Positions 15,396-22,768 of a DNA stretch of 29,641 nt are shown here, piece by piece. The DNA is from a bacterium (GTDB lineage Bacteria; UBP18; UBA7526). Made by a program: the position numbers and the translations under genes. Where the stretch lies: contig JAUWYL010000017.1 in NCBI GenBank assembly GCA_030615855.1, forward strand, positions 1 to 29,641, given 5' to 3'. Position 1 is the stretch's first letter. Each line of letters begins with the position of its first letter. The notes under the pieces were generated by a model. The model had not been told where the DNA came from. It worked only from the letters and a program-made list of their open reading frames with translations, and searched no databases.

Positions 15396-15490
15396 CACAG
15401 ATTAGCGCAGATTGACTAAACTGATTAGCACGGATTTAGTGCGATGAGGATCAGTGCTAATCCGTGTCTTTTAATCTGTGCCCATCTGTG
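15396..15490. repeat. Iterated cacagatt / aatctgtg foldback (type C, copy 3)
   Basis: The left half carries cacagatt, gcagatt and agcacggatt words. The right half carries their inverses (gctaatccgtg, aatctgtg, catctgtg). It lies in the leader of the minus-strand gene. Confidence 0.7.
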
Positions 15491-15544
15491 TAACTATTCA
15501 AATTCCGATACCTTAAAATAGCCATAACTCCTCCTTCTTTCTAT

Positions 15545-15573
15545 ATCTTATAGGTTAAGTCCTTAAAAGTCAA
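15545..15573 (-). promoter_or_regulatory. Sigma70-type promoter for the minus-strand gene
   Basis: Read on the minus strand: TTGACT (15573-15568), a 17-base spacer and TAAGAT (15550-15545). Its -35 box touches the left arm of the hairpin at 15572-15637. Confidence 0.65.
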
Positions 15574-15637
15574 CCCCGCACCTTTTCAATATTCATTTTT
15601 TATCTTAATACTTTGAATGGATAAAAGGTGCGGGGTT
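15572..15637 (+). promoter_or_regulatory. 15-bp stem-loop abutting the ribosome binding site of the 15649 gene
   Basis: AACCCCGCACCTTTT (15572-15586) and AAAAGGTGCGGGGTT (15623-15637) pair perfectly around a 36-base loop. The 3' arm runs directly into aagga (15638-15642), which serves the ATG at 15649. Folding could limit ribosome access. No T tract follows, so it is not a plain terminator. Confidence 0.6.
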
Positions 15638-15648
15638 AAGGAATCAAG

Positions 15649-16944
15649 ATGAAACTTCTACTAATCTTTCCTATGGGAAAGGGCCGGGTGATGGGCAAGC
15701 ATTCTTTTTTCAAACTTGTGCCCTTGACTCTGCCCTATATCGCCGCCCTTACTCCAGAGGATGTAGAGGTTACCATTACCGATGACCTGGTGGATGAGAT
15801 AGACTTTGAGGCCGATGTGGATCTGGTGGGATTGACCGTTCTCACCCCTTTGGCTCCCCGGGCCTATGAGATTGCAGACAGGTTTCGAGCAAGAGGGGTA
15901 AAGGTAGTCCTGGGAGGGGTGCATGTCACCATGTGTCCTAAGGAGGCCTCTCCCCATGCAGATGCCTTAGTCCTAGGAGAAGCAGAGGAGACTTGGCCAC
16001 AGCTCATCGAAGATTTTAAAAAGGGAAGACTGAAGAAATACTATCGCTGTCCTGGGCCTCCTGACTTAAAAAGGATTCCTGTGCCCAGGTGGGATCTATT
16101 GAAGATGAGATATCTTCCCACCTATTCCGTTCAGACCAGCCGGGGTTGCCCCCATGACTGCGATTTCTGTTCCGTGACCACCTTCTTCGGTGGAAAGTAT
16201 AGACTGAGACCGGTAGAGGATGTGGTAAATGAGGTCCAGACTCTAATCGAGAGTAGACGTCAGAAAGCCCCTTTAGGAAATATCTTCTTCTTCAATGATG
16301 ATAATATCTTTGCTAATCCCAGCCATAGCAAGAGGCTCTTTAAGGCGTTAACTCCGCTTAGGATAAAGTGGTTGGGCCAGGCGCCGATTACCATGGCCTG
16401 GAACGAGGAATTACTAAAGATCGGTGCCGACTCTGGATGTATCGGGGTTTTAATCGGCTTCGAGTCTCTATCTCAGAAGAATATCGATAAGATGGGAAAG
16501 AGGATTAATAGAGTGAAAGAGTATGAGGAGGCAATCAAAAGGATTCATGCCTATGGGATCAAGATCATGGGTTCCTTTATGTTCGGCCTGGACGAGGACG
16601 ATAGAGGGGCCTTCGAAAGGGTAGTGCAATTCATGGAGAAGACCCATATCGATGTCCCGGGATTGGGAATCGCTACCCCCTATCCTGGAACAAGATTCTA
16701 TAAAAGGCTGCGTAGAGAGAACCGGATATTTGATAATGATTGGGCAAATTATGATAGTACGCGTAGCGTCCATCGTCCTCTCCGGATGAGCCCTCGGGAA
16801 GCGGATGAGGGTTTAATCTGGGCCTGGAAGAGGACAACATCCATTCCCTCCATATTTAAGAGGACGGTCTTTCCTTCCAACCGTTCCCTCTTCTATTTCC
16901 TCTTCAACTTCGTCTTCCGCCAGACAGTACGGCGCATGTTCTAA
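15649..16944 (+). CDS. B12-binding-type radical SAM protein with DUF4070-like C-terminus (paralog of 7510)
   Basis: A 431-residue paralog of the protein at 7510. Both have the cysteine motif at the same positions (Cys167, 171, 174 in TSRGCPHDCDFC), the same SVTxFFG after it, and matching VDLVGLTVLTPLAPRAYEIA and VVLGGVHVTMCPKEA in the cobalamin-type domain. GFESLSQKNIDKMGK, MGSFMFGLDEDD, ATPYPGTRFYKRLRRE and DNDWANYD follow in order, ending in a basic tail. The pair could carry out successive or alternative modifications of one substrate. The gene is preceded by a strong stem-loop touching its aagga site, which suggests separate translational control. No cobalamin riboswitch is visible. Confidence 0.8.
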   Translation: MKLLLIFPMGKGRVMGKHSFFKLVPLTLPYIAALTPEDVEVTITDDLVDEIDFEADVDLVGLTVLTPLAPRAYEIADRFRARGVKVVLGGVHVTMCPKEASPHADALVLGEAEETWPQLIEDFKKGRLKKYYRCPGPPDLKRIPVPRWDLLKMRYLPTYSVQTSRGCPHDCDFCSVTTFFGGKYRLRPVEDVVNEVQTLIESRRQKAPLGNIFFFNDDNIFANPSHSKRLFKALTPLRIKWLGQAPITMAWNEELLKIGADSGCIGVLIGFESLSQKNIDKMGKRINRVKEYEEAIKRIHAYGIKIMGSFMFGLDEDDRGAFERVVQFMEKTHIDVPGLGIATPYPGTRFYKRLRRENRIFDNDWANYDSTRSVHRPLRMSPREADEGLIWAWKRTTSIPSIFKRTVFPSNRSLFYFLFNFVFRQTVRRMF

Positions 16945-16994
16945 GACGCTGATTATCGCAGATCGAAACGCTGATTGCCACTGATAATACCATA

Positions 16995-17156
16995 GATGAC
17001 CGCAGATAAAAGATAGTAAAATAGGTAGATTAGTTGGACTGGTTTCCGCCAGAGGCAGATCCGCCTTTAGCTGAGGATTAAAAATCTACCAAATCCACTA
17101 ATATACTAGCCCAACTAATTTTTCATTGTTAATTGTTCAATGTTCATTGTTAATTG
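16995..17156. repeat. Composite intergenic repeat, copy 2
   Basis: It begins with gatgaccgcagataaaagatag as at 5780. A ttagttggactgg word and inverted ccactaatatactagccc words follow, then ttcattgttaattgttcaatg words. A GC-rich near-palindrome (about 17046-17078, core AGGCAGATCCGCCT) is inserted relative to copy 1. It ends just before the ribosome binding site of the FMN-binding protein gene. Confidence 0.75.
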
Positions 17157-17173
17157 AAAGTGGAGTGCGAGAG

Positions 17174-17548
17174 ATGAAAAAGGTTTTGGTCTTGATTTTG
17201 GTGGTTTTCTTGGCAGGTTTTACTGTGGCGAGCGCTAACGAGAAAAAAGAAGTAAAGCCAATAAAGATTAGCCAGATAGTGGATGGAGTTTACCTGGGGA
17301 AAAGCGGTGGAATTACAGGAGTAAAAGTAGAAGTCACTATTAAAAAGGGTAGGATTACAAAGATTGAGATACTAAAGGCCCGAGGCTTTCCCAAATATAA
17401 GAAGAGGGCCCTCAAAGAGATGCCGGGGAGGATCATTAAAGCCCAATCTTTAAGAGTAGATGCAGTAACTGGAGCCACAAAATCCTCAAGAAGCATTCTC
17501 AAAGCAGTAGGAAACGCACTCCTAAAACAGGAGAAAAGTAAGAAGTAG
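17174..17548 (+). CDS. Exported FMN-binding domain protein (covalent flavin type)
   Basis: I start at 17174, where a Sec signal peptide (MKKVLVLILVVFLAGFTVASA) begins behind ggagtgcgagag; the frame is open further upstream to 17126 but through repeat words. The mature 100 residues are one FMN-binding domain: DGVYLGKSGG (37-46), KVEVTIKKGRITKIEIL and DAVTGATKSS (96-105). In characterised members FMN is attached by ApbE through a phosphoester to the last Thr of a TGAT motif, here Thr102. Such proteins carry electrons outside the cytoplasm, as in RnfG and NqrC. No apbE gene is in the window. Its place among radical SAM genes suggests a periplasmic redox step. Confidence 0.8.
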   Translation: MKKVLVLILVVFLAGFTVASANEKKEVKPIKISQIVDGVYLGKSGGITGVKVEVTIKKGRITKIEILKARGFPKYKKRALKEMPGRIIKAQSLRVDAVTGATKSSRSILKAVGNALLKQEKSKK

Positions 17549-17553
17549 GTGAA

Positions 17554-17584
17554 ACCGTAAACGGTACACGGTAAACGGTTAACG
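17554..17584. repeat. ggtaaacgg word tract (type F, copy 2)
   Basis: Three copies of accgtaaacgg-like words run right up to the ATG at 17585. No clear Shine-Dalgarno sequence is present. Confidence 0.65.
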
Positions 17585-19159
17585 ATGCAGAAGACAGACT
17601 GTCTCTTTATCAACACCCCCAAGATGAATAGTTACTATAAGCCCTTGGGGAATTTTATTCTGGATACCTATATGCCCATGGGCTTATTAGCTATGGCCGA
17701 TTCATTGACTAAAAAAGGTTTCTCTTCTAAGATTATCCACTTAGGAGTGGAATGGATCCTAAACCACGATTTCTCTATTCTGAATTACTTCAAAGGTAGG
17801 AAAGTTAAAGTAATTGCCATTCCTCTCCACTGGCATCATCAGTCCTATGATGCCATTGAACTAGCCAGGAAGATAAAGAAAGCCCATCCTAAAGTCTATA
17901 TTGTCTTAGGAGGCTATACCGCCAGTTATTTTGATGAGGAGATTCTAAGAAGATTCTCATTTATCGATGGGATTATAAGAGGGGATGGAGAGAAACCTAT
18001 CCTTTCTCTGGTAAGAGCCATCATTAAGAAGAGAGCTCTATCGAGGGTTCCTAACTTGACTTGGAAAAAAGGAGAGAGAATCATCAGAAATAGGCTTTCT
18101 TACATTGCTACCCAGGAAGACTTGGATGAACTATCCTTCACCAATTTTAAACTATTGAAGAATTATCAGACTTATGTCAGACATATTGGTTTCTTACCCT
18201 TCTTTGCCAAGAATTTCTCCAAAGAGGCCAACTACTTAATGTTCTCCTACCGCAGCTCCACCTTTCCTCTCTTTACCGGTCGGGGGTGTCTGGCTAATTG
18301 CACTTATTGTGGAGGAGGGAAGAGGGCTCAGGAGTATATTAGTGGAAGAAAAGAGCCTATATTCAGGTCTCAAGAAAAAGTTTTAGAGTCTATAAAAGAG
18401 GCTCAGGAGTATGGGTATGAGACGGTTCTCATGGACTTTTATCCTTCTCCACAAAGTGATGATTATTACATAAAACTCTTTCAGATGATCAGAAAAGAGA
18501 GGATAGATATTGAGTGCCTCTTTGGCTGTTTCTTTCTCCCCTCTAAAGAATTTGCCGAGGAGTTTCACAAGACCTTTCCGGGTAGAAAATCGGCCATCTG
18601 GCTCTCCCCAGAAAGCGGGGTAGAGATGGTGAGAAAGAAAATAAGGGGGTTCTTCTATACTAATGGCCAGATTATGGAGGCCTTAGAAAATCTCAATAGA
18701 TTGCATATTATTACTGAGCTCTATTTTACCTTCGGCTTTCCCTTTGAGAAAGAAGAGGATGTCTTGAAGACCAAGAGATTTGCTTTCTATTTGAAAAAGA
18801 GATTTAAATCTATCTGGGCCATCAGGGCCTATCCCCTAGAGATGGAGCCCGCCTCTCCCTGGCAAAGAGACCCAGAAAAGTTCGGTGTGGTATCAAATAG
18901 AAAGAGTTTTATTGACTTCTACAAAGCAAATAGTCAGAAGAATCCAGAGGTTCTCAACAGCCTGGGTTACTATATCCCGGGTTTCTTCAATGAAGAGGCT
19001 TCTGACTTTGCTTCGTTTGAAAGAAAGATGCAGAGATTGAAGTGCAGGCATTTCTGCCTCATCCATCCTAATGCCCGAAAATCAGGCCCTCCCTGGCTGG
19101 GAAAACTCATGTGTCGGGGAATGAGCTTCTATCAAAAACTGAGAAGAAAAAAGACTTGA
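17585..19159 (+). CDS. Divergent B12-binding-type radical SAM protein
   Basis: A 524-residue enzyme without a close paralog in the window. The N-terminal Rossmann-like domain shows VIAIPLHWHHQSYDAIELA (77-95) and YIVLGGYTASYFDEEIL; IIRGDGEKPILSL follows. The radical SAM motif is GRGCLANCTYC with Cys235, Cys239 and Cys242, followed by a glycine triplet. WLSPESGVEMVRKK and TFGFPFEKEEDVLKT correspond to the later parts of the barrel. The C-terminal 60 residues hold KCRHFC, HPNARKSGPPWLGKLMCRG and a basic end, a possible extra cysteine site. The start codon follows repeat words with no clear ribosome binding site, so translation may depend on the upstream gene. The substrate is unknown. Confidence 0.75.
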   Translation: MQKTDCLFINTPKMNSYYKPLGNFILDTYMPMGLLAMADSLTKKGFSSKIIHLGVEWILNHDFSILNYFKGRKVKVIAIPLHWHHQSYDAIELARKIKKAHPKVYIVLGGYTASYFDEEILRRFSFIDGIIRGDGEKPILSLVRAIIKKRALSRVPNLTWKKGERIIRNRLSYIATQEDLDELSFTNFKLLKNYQTYVRHIGFLPFFAKNFSKEANYLMFSYRSSTFPLFTGRGCLANCTYCGGGKRAQEYISGRKEPIFRSQEKVLESIKEAQEYGYETVLMDFYPSPQSDDYYIKLFQMIRKERIDIECLFGCFFLPSKEFAEEFHKTFPGRKSAIWLSPESGVEMVRKKIRGFFYTNGQIMEALENLNRLHIITELYFTFGFPFEKEEDVLKTKRFAFYLKKRFKSIWAIRAYPLEMEPASPWQRDPEKFGVVSNRKSFIDFYKANSQKNPEVLNSLGYYIPGFFNEEASDFASFERKMQRLKCRHFCLIHPNARKSGPPWLGKLMCRGMSFYQKLRRKKT

Positions 19160-19184
19160 CTTTTATTTTTTTCTTTGGTATAGT
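19156..19184 (+). promoter_or_regulatory. Sigma70-type promoter before the PadR operon
   Basis: TTGACT (19156-19161), exactly 17 bases, then TATAGT (19179-19184). The -35 box overlaps the stop codon of the preceding gene. Confidence 0.75.
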
Positions 19185-19213
19185 TTAATTAAAATAGTTT
19201 AACTATAATAGTT
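19180..19213 (+). promoter_or_regulatory. Operator-like ATAGTT repeats, 14-bp period
   Basis: ATAGTT occurs at 19180, 19194 and 19208. The middle copy lies in the perfect palindrome ATAGTTTAACTAT (19194-19206). The first copy covers the -10 box, so a bound repressor would block transcription. The PadR protein encoded 230 bases downstream is the obvious candidate. Confidence 0.55.
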
Positions 19214-19221
19214 GTCCGAGG

Positions 19222-19402
19222 TCCCAAACCTAACAGTTGTTGGTGGGCGGGTTAGGGTAAGGTAGTGGGTTTAGTAATTGGGTAAGGGTTAGATACTTAA
19301 AGACCAACTACCTGACCCAACGACCAAACTAACATCTTAACCTTAACCCTAACCAAATGTTTTCTTATTAACTTGTCAACTAATCAACTTATCAACTGAT
19401 TC
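19222..19402. repeat. ggttagggt foldback and aacttatcaac words in the PadR leader (type H)
   Basis: G/T-rich words (ggttagggtaagg, gggtaagggttag) at 19249-19291 are answered by C/A-rich inverses (ctacctgaccc, ccttaaccctaacc) at 19308-19354. Tandem aacttgtcaactaatcaac words follow to 19402. No gene is seen in 19160-19425. Confidence 0.65.
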
Positions 19403-19425
19403 TGACTTTGGACAGGAGGACTCTT

Positions 19426-19953
19426 ATGGAGAAAGAACTCATTCTTCTCGGCCTTCTGAAGGAAGGGCCAAGGCATGGCTATGAATTAAAGAGAATAGTC
19501 GATGAGAAGATATCCACTTTTGCCCCTATCAGTGCTGGTTCTATTTACTATACTTTGAAGGGATTGGCAAAGGATGGCTTGGTAAGTATGACCAGGAAGA
19601 GAAGGGGCAAGTATCCAGAGAAAGAGGTCTATAGAATAACAACGAAGGGAGAGAAGAGACTTAGGGAATTACTTGAGGAGACCTGCTTCAATATCAAGAG
19701 GCTTTACCGGAGTATGGATATCGTTCTATACTTTATGAATTATCTCAAGCCAAAAGAAGTGATTAGAGGGCTAAGAAATAGGATTGGGCAGATCAAAGGA
19801 ATAAGAGAGGAAACCAAAGGGATCTATATGAAGATAAGGAGGGAGAGATATCCTTATTACATTCAGGCCATTGCCCAGAGGAATATAAGGTTTATGGATA
19901 AGGAAATAGAATGGATGGAGGACTTCATAAAAGAGATTAGGAGGAAATCGTGA
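19426..19953 (+). CDS. PadR-family transcriptional regulator
   Basis: A 175-residue regulator starting at the ATG at 19426, with aggagg 5 bases upstream; a TTG at 19408 in the same frame is less likely. Residues 1-80 form the PadR winged helix: LILLGLLKEGPRHGYELKRI, the recognition region ISAGSIYYTLKGLAKDGLVS and the wing RRGKYPEKEVYRITTKGEKRL. The rest is the helical dimerisation part. PadR proteins usually repress by binding an inverted repeat and are released by a small hydrophobic or phenolic ligand. The GTG of the BchE-like gene overlaps its stop codon. With the operator-like repeats upstream, this suggests self-regulation together with the 19950-26140 operon. Confidence 0.85.
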   Translation: MEKELILLGLLKEGPRHGYELKRIVDEKISTFAPISAGSIYYTLKGLAKDGLVSMTRKRRGKYPEKEVYRITTKGEKRLRELLEETCFNIKRLYRSMDIVLYFMNYLKPKEVIRGLRNRIGQIKGIREETKGIYMKIRRERYPYYIQAIAQRNIRFMDKEIEWMEDFIKEIRRKS

Positions 19954-21479
19954 AGGTGTTCTTGATTGATCCGCCGCATAAGATCTGGAGCGAGATGAGG
20001 GGTTGGGTACCGGCTCCAGCCCTGACCGCTTTGGGGGCCTATCTAGAGAAGGATTTCGATATTCGGGTTCTGGACTGCTCGGTGATGGAACATCCCTGGA
20101 GGGATTTAGAGGAGGCGGTAAGAGAAGAGAAGCCAGAGGTAGTGGGAATTACTACCATTGCCCTCATGTTCTATTATGATACCTTGAATGCTGCAAAACT
20201 GATAAAAATGGTCTCTCCTAAGACCAAGGTAATAGTTGGTGGGCCAGATCCCTCTCTAATTCCAGAGGAATTTTTAAGGGATGCTAAAGGAGATATTGAC
20301 TTCATTGTGGTGGGTGAGGGGGAGATTACTGCCTACGAGTTATTAAAAGCCATAGAGAGAAAAGAGAAGGACTTTTCCAAGATAAAGGGATTGGCCTATC
20401 TTGAGAATGATAAGTATGTCTATACCGGAGATCGGGAATTCATCAAGGATTTAGATAGCCTGCCTATGCCTGCTTATCATTTCCTTCCCATGGATAATCC
20501 CATGTATGGAATACCAGCCTTCATGCCCCCTCATACGGTGACCATCTGTACTTCCCGGGGCTGCCCCTATAGATGCACCTTCTGTACCCAGACTGTGATG
20601 TGGAGGCACACCTGGAGGGGAAGGAGTGCTAAGAAAGTAGTGGATGAGATAGAACTGTTGGTTACTAAATATAAGAAAAGGGCGATTCTGGTAGGGGATA
20701 ACGACTTTTTAATAAATAGGAAGCGAAATATCGAGTTCTGTGATGAGATGGAAAAGAGAAAGATCAAGATAGACCATATCTGGGTTCAGGCAAATCCAGC
20801 TCATATTATAAGGGATAAGAATCTTCTCACTCGCTTTAAGAAGGTCGGGATTTTCATGACCCTACTGGGAACAGAGTCTGCCACTCAGAAGATCGTGGAC
20901 AAGTATCATAAGCCCATGGGCGTGGAACAGAACATCGAGGCCTTCAAACTATTGAGGAAGAACAAGATACTGGTCTTAGCAAGCATGATGATTGGTGGGG
21001 AGTACGAGACCATAGAGACCATCAATGAGATGGCCAGATTGGGCAGGAAGTATGGCGACTTTCCTACCTGGGCCCATGCCACTCCTTTTCCCGGGACCCC
21101 TTACTATGAAGAATGTAAGAAGAAGGGGCTGATTGAAGTAACAGATTACAGAAAATATGACTGGGCCAGCGCCATCACCCCTTCCCGCACTCTTTCTCGA
21201 GAAGAGTTGGAGAAGTTGCGCATCGGTTTATTCCAGAGGGTGTATGGCCTGCGGCTCTTTGTCAAAGCCTTTTTTTCTCCCAACCCCAATATCAGGAGAT
21301 ATGAAAGATTTGCGGCCAACGAGTGGCTGGCAAGACAGATCTTCAAGAGGCCCTGGGTGGCACCAAATTATCAGAGCTTTGAGGATTATATGAAGGAACA
21401 CGGAGCTACACCCCATACCATCGCCTCCGGCGAGCTACGGGGCAGGCGAAATAACACGAAACAAAAGAATGCAAAATGA
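19950..21479 (+). CDS. BchE-like B12-binding radical SAM protein, copy 2
   Basis: A 509-residue paralog of the protein at 13504, with a shared opening (MKVFLIDPPHKIWSEMRGW, LGAYLEKDFD). Cys205, Cys209 and Cys212 in TSRGCPYRCTFC form the radical SAM centre. KKVVDEIELLVTKY, NDFLINRKRNIEFCDEM, RDKNLLTRFKKVGIFMTLLG and EQNIEAFKLLRKNKILV follow BchE closely in order, more so than copy 1. WVAPNYQSFEDYMKEHG then ends the conserved part. The GTG start has aggagg upstream and overlaps the PadR gene by 4 bases, so the enzyme is probably made only when the repressor gene is transcribed. The last 20 residues (ASGELRGRRNNTKQKNAK) come from a GC palindrome plus acacgaaa words. No Mg-chelatase or BchM gene is nearby. 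Confidence 0.8.
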   Translation: MKVFLIDPPHKIWSEMRGWVPAPALTALGAYLEKDFDIRVLDCSVMEHPWRDLEEAVREEKPEVVGITTIALMFYYDTLNAAKLIKMVSPKTKVIVGGPDPSLIPEEFLRDAKGDIDFIVVGEGEITAYELLKAIERKEKDFSKIKGLAYLENDKYVYTGDREFIKDLDSLPMPAYHFLPMDNPMYGIPAFMPPHTVTICTSRGCPYRCTFCTQTVMWRHTWRGRSAKKVVDEIELLVTKYKKRAILVGDNDFLINRKRNIEFCDEMEKRKIKIDHIWVQANPAHIIRDKNLLTRFKKVGIFMTLLGTESATQKIVDKYHKPMGVEQNIEAFKLLRKNKILVLASMMIGGEYETIETINEMARLGRKYGDFPTWAHATPFPGTPYYEECKKKGLIEVTDYRKYDWASAITPSRTLSREELEKLRIGLFQRVYGLRLFVKAFFSPNPNIRRYERFAANEWLARQIFKRPWVAPNYQSFEDYMKEHGATPHTIASGELRGRRNNTKQKNAK

Positions 21480-21537
21480 CACACGAAATAACACGAATCA
21501 AAGGATACGAAACAATACGAATAAAGAACGTAAAGGT
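21421..21537. repeat. GC palindrome plus acacgaaa word tract (type G, copy 2)
   Basis: TCGCC...GGCGA brackets a GC-rich segment at 21421-21449. Near-copies of aacacgaaa, tacgaa and acacgaat then run to 21537. The first 60 bases are translated as the end of the BchE-like protein. Confidence 0.65.
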
Positions 21538-21548
21538 TTTATTTTCCT

Positions 21549-21595
21549 ATCTGTGATCTGTGCTGGTCTGTAAATATCTGTGGAAATCTGTGTTG
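21549..21595. repeat. Iterated aatctgtg word tract (type C, copy 4)
   Basis: Five atctgtg-like words in tandem stand just before the taggaggt binding site of the next gene. Confidence 0.7.
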
Positions 21596-21611
21596 TAGGA
21601 GGTCTAACGGG

Positions 21612-22325
21612 ATGAAGATTTTGGGAATCTGTGGGACACATAAGAGGCAGGATCAGGAGTCTTCCAGTGAATGGCTGTTGAAGGAGGCCCTGAAGGCCGC
21701 AGAGAAGAAGGGAGCAGAGACGAAATCTATAAGACTCATTAACTATAAGATTACTCCCTGCTTAGCCTGTAATAAGTGTCGGATTGGGGAGAAGTGTCCT
21801 TTATTGGAAGACCCCAATGATGATGTCAAAAAGATCTTTGATATGATTGATGAGGCGGATGCTCTAATCTTCTCCTCCCCTACCTATGCCTATCAGCAGC
21901 CGGCGGTCACCTTAAGCCTTTTCCACCGAGTCATTCCCTTGCACGAGATCGAGAGGTCTAAGGAGTGGGGACTGGATATCCGGGCCTATAAGTGCAATCC
22001 CTTCCATGGGAAACCGGTGGGGAATATGGCGGTCGGTGCTGGATTGGGGATGGAGGGAGCCCTCTATTATCTCTTCCATGTCTTGAAGGCCCTGGGTGCT
22101 ACCTCTGTTATCTGTACCGGGATAAGTCTATTGGAGGCAGAGACCAAGAACCTCTTCGCCGCTGCCCCCATGGATCCAGCGATAAAGAAACTCTTGGAGA
22201 TGCCGGGGACCAAACTTGAAGAGAATGAGTGCGCTATCGAACTCGCCCGGGCAGTGGGTAAGAGAGTAGTGGATGTCTATCATTCAGAGGTCTTCCAGTC
22301 ACTCAAGGATGTTTTGAAATACTAG
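21612..22325 (+). CDS. Iron-sulfur flavoprotein (Isf-like NADPH-dependent FMN reductase family)
   Basis: A 237-residue flavodoxin-fold protein. The start MKILGICGTHKRQDQESSSE corresponds to the FMN phosphate loop. A compact cysteine motif, Cys50, 53, 56 and 62 (CX2CX2CX5C), matches the [4Fe-4S] motif of archaeal Isf proteins. EADALIFSSPTYAYQQPAVT (81-100) is the usual flavin-contact stretch. Isf-type proteins shuttle electrons between ferredoxin and other partners in anaerobes, or reduce small molecules. The strong taggaggt site fixes the start. Its position between a BchE-like enzyme and a PCP_red-like protein suggests an electron supply role in the same operon. Confidence 0.8.
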   Translation: MKILGICGTHKRQDQESSSEWLLKEALKAAEKKGAETKSIRLINYKITPCLACNKCRIGEKCPLLEDPNDDVKKIFDMIDEADALIFSSPTYAYQQPAVTLSLFHRVIPLHEIERSKEWGLDIRAYKCNPFHGKPVGNMAVGAGLGMEGALYYLFHVLKALGATSVICTGISLLEAETKNLFAAAPMDPAIKKLLEMPGTKLEENECAIELARAVGKRVVDVYHSEVFQSLKDVLKY

Positions 22326-22326
22326 A

Positions 22327-22448
22327 GGTTAACGGTTTACGGTGTACGGTAAAAAACTGTAAACAGTAAACAGCCCGAAGGGCGGGCGAATTGAATAATA
22401 GTTATTCATCAGCGGGGCAAGTAAAACGCGCCGCTCAACAGTAAACGA
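22327..22448. repeat. ggtttacgg / gtaaacag word tract (type F, copy 3)
   Basis: Words ggtttacgg and gtgtacgg are followed by aactgtaaacagtaaac and, at the far end, cagtaaacg. Within it are GCCC-gaa-GGGC, TGAATAA-tag-TTATTCA (22392-22408) and an AGCGG...CCGCT pair. Confidence 0.65.
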
Positions 22449-22472
22449 ACCCTATCTTAAAGGAGGTCCTAA

Positions 22473-22718
22473 ATGGATTGGGACGAGAAGGCTTATGAGG
22501 ATTTTAAAAAGTTGATCGGCCAGGCGCCGGTCTTTTCGAGAAGGACGGCAGAGAGATTAGTCTCTCAGAAGGCGGAGGAGAATGCTAAGGCCAGGGGTTC
22601 AAATAGGATCGAGGAAGAGGATATGATAAGGGCTTTCTTAAGCGAGACCCCAGGTCCCTTCAAGAGACGGATGTTCGCCGATATGGAGAGGTTCGGCATT
22701 GATTATAAGAAGTATTAG
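22473..22718 (+). CDS. Stand-alone PCP_red-like domain protein (ChlB/BchB C-terminal domain type)
   Basis: An 81-residue protein with a strong aaaggaggt site. Residues 15-57 (LIGQAPVFSRRTAERLVSQK..., AEENAKARGSNRIEEEDMIR) follow the pattern of the PCP_red domain, the short C-terminal domain of the dark protochlorophyllide reductase subunit ChlB/BchB. In ChlB that domain covers the tetrapyrrole substrate. Here it stands alone, without any nitrogenase-like subunit. By hand it aligns without gaps to the last 81 residues of the U32 protein at 24692, with about 30 identities (WD, F, P, R, AE, AK, RG, EEED, AFL, P, F, M, GID). Function is unknown; a small substrate- or partner-binding module is the natural guess. 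Confidence 0.7.
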   Translation: MDWDEKAYEDFKKLIGQAPVFSRRTAERLVSQKAEENAKARGSNRIEEEDMIRAFLSETPGPFKRRMFADMERFGIDYKKY

Positions 22719-22749
22719 AAATGATCTGTAAATTTTGTAATAAGGAGGC

Positions 22750-22768
22750 CTTGCCGCAAAGCGGCAAG
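22750..22768 (+). other. Perfect hairpin after the PCP_red-like gene
   Basis: CTTGCCGC-aaa-GCGGCAAG, about 30 bases after the stop codon. Only a weak T-rich stretch follows (ccttgtttcttc), so a terminator is possible but not clear. Confidence 0.5.

Noticed and set aside
16977-16983. GCCACTG heptamer resembling part of a cobalamin riboswitch box
   Set aside because: It lies in a word tract, and none of the other conserved riboswitch segments are nearby. No cobalamin riboswitch is seen before any of the radical SAM genes.
17126-17173. Longer N-terminus for the FMN-binding protein
   Set aside because: These codons run through ttcattgttaattg repeat words and precede a normal signal peptide with its own binding site.
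19249-19354. Telomere or chromosome-end sequence from ggttaggg words
   Set aside because: It is internal, short and irregular, followed by an intact operon, and similar foldbacks of other words fill the other gaps.
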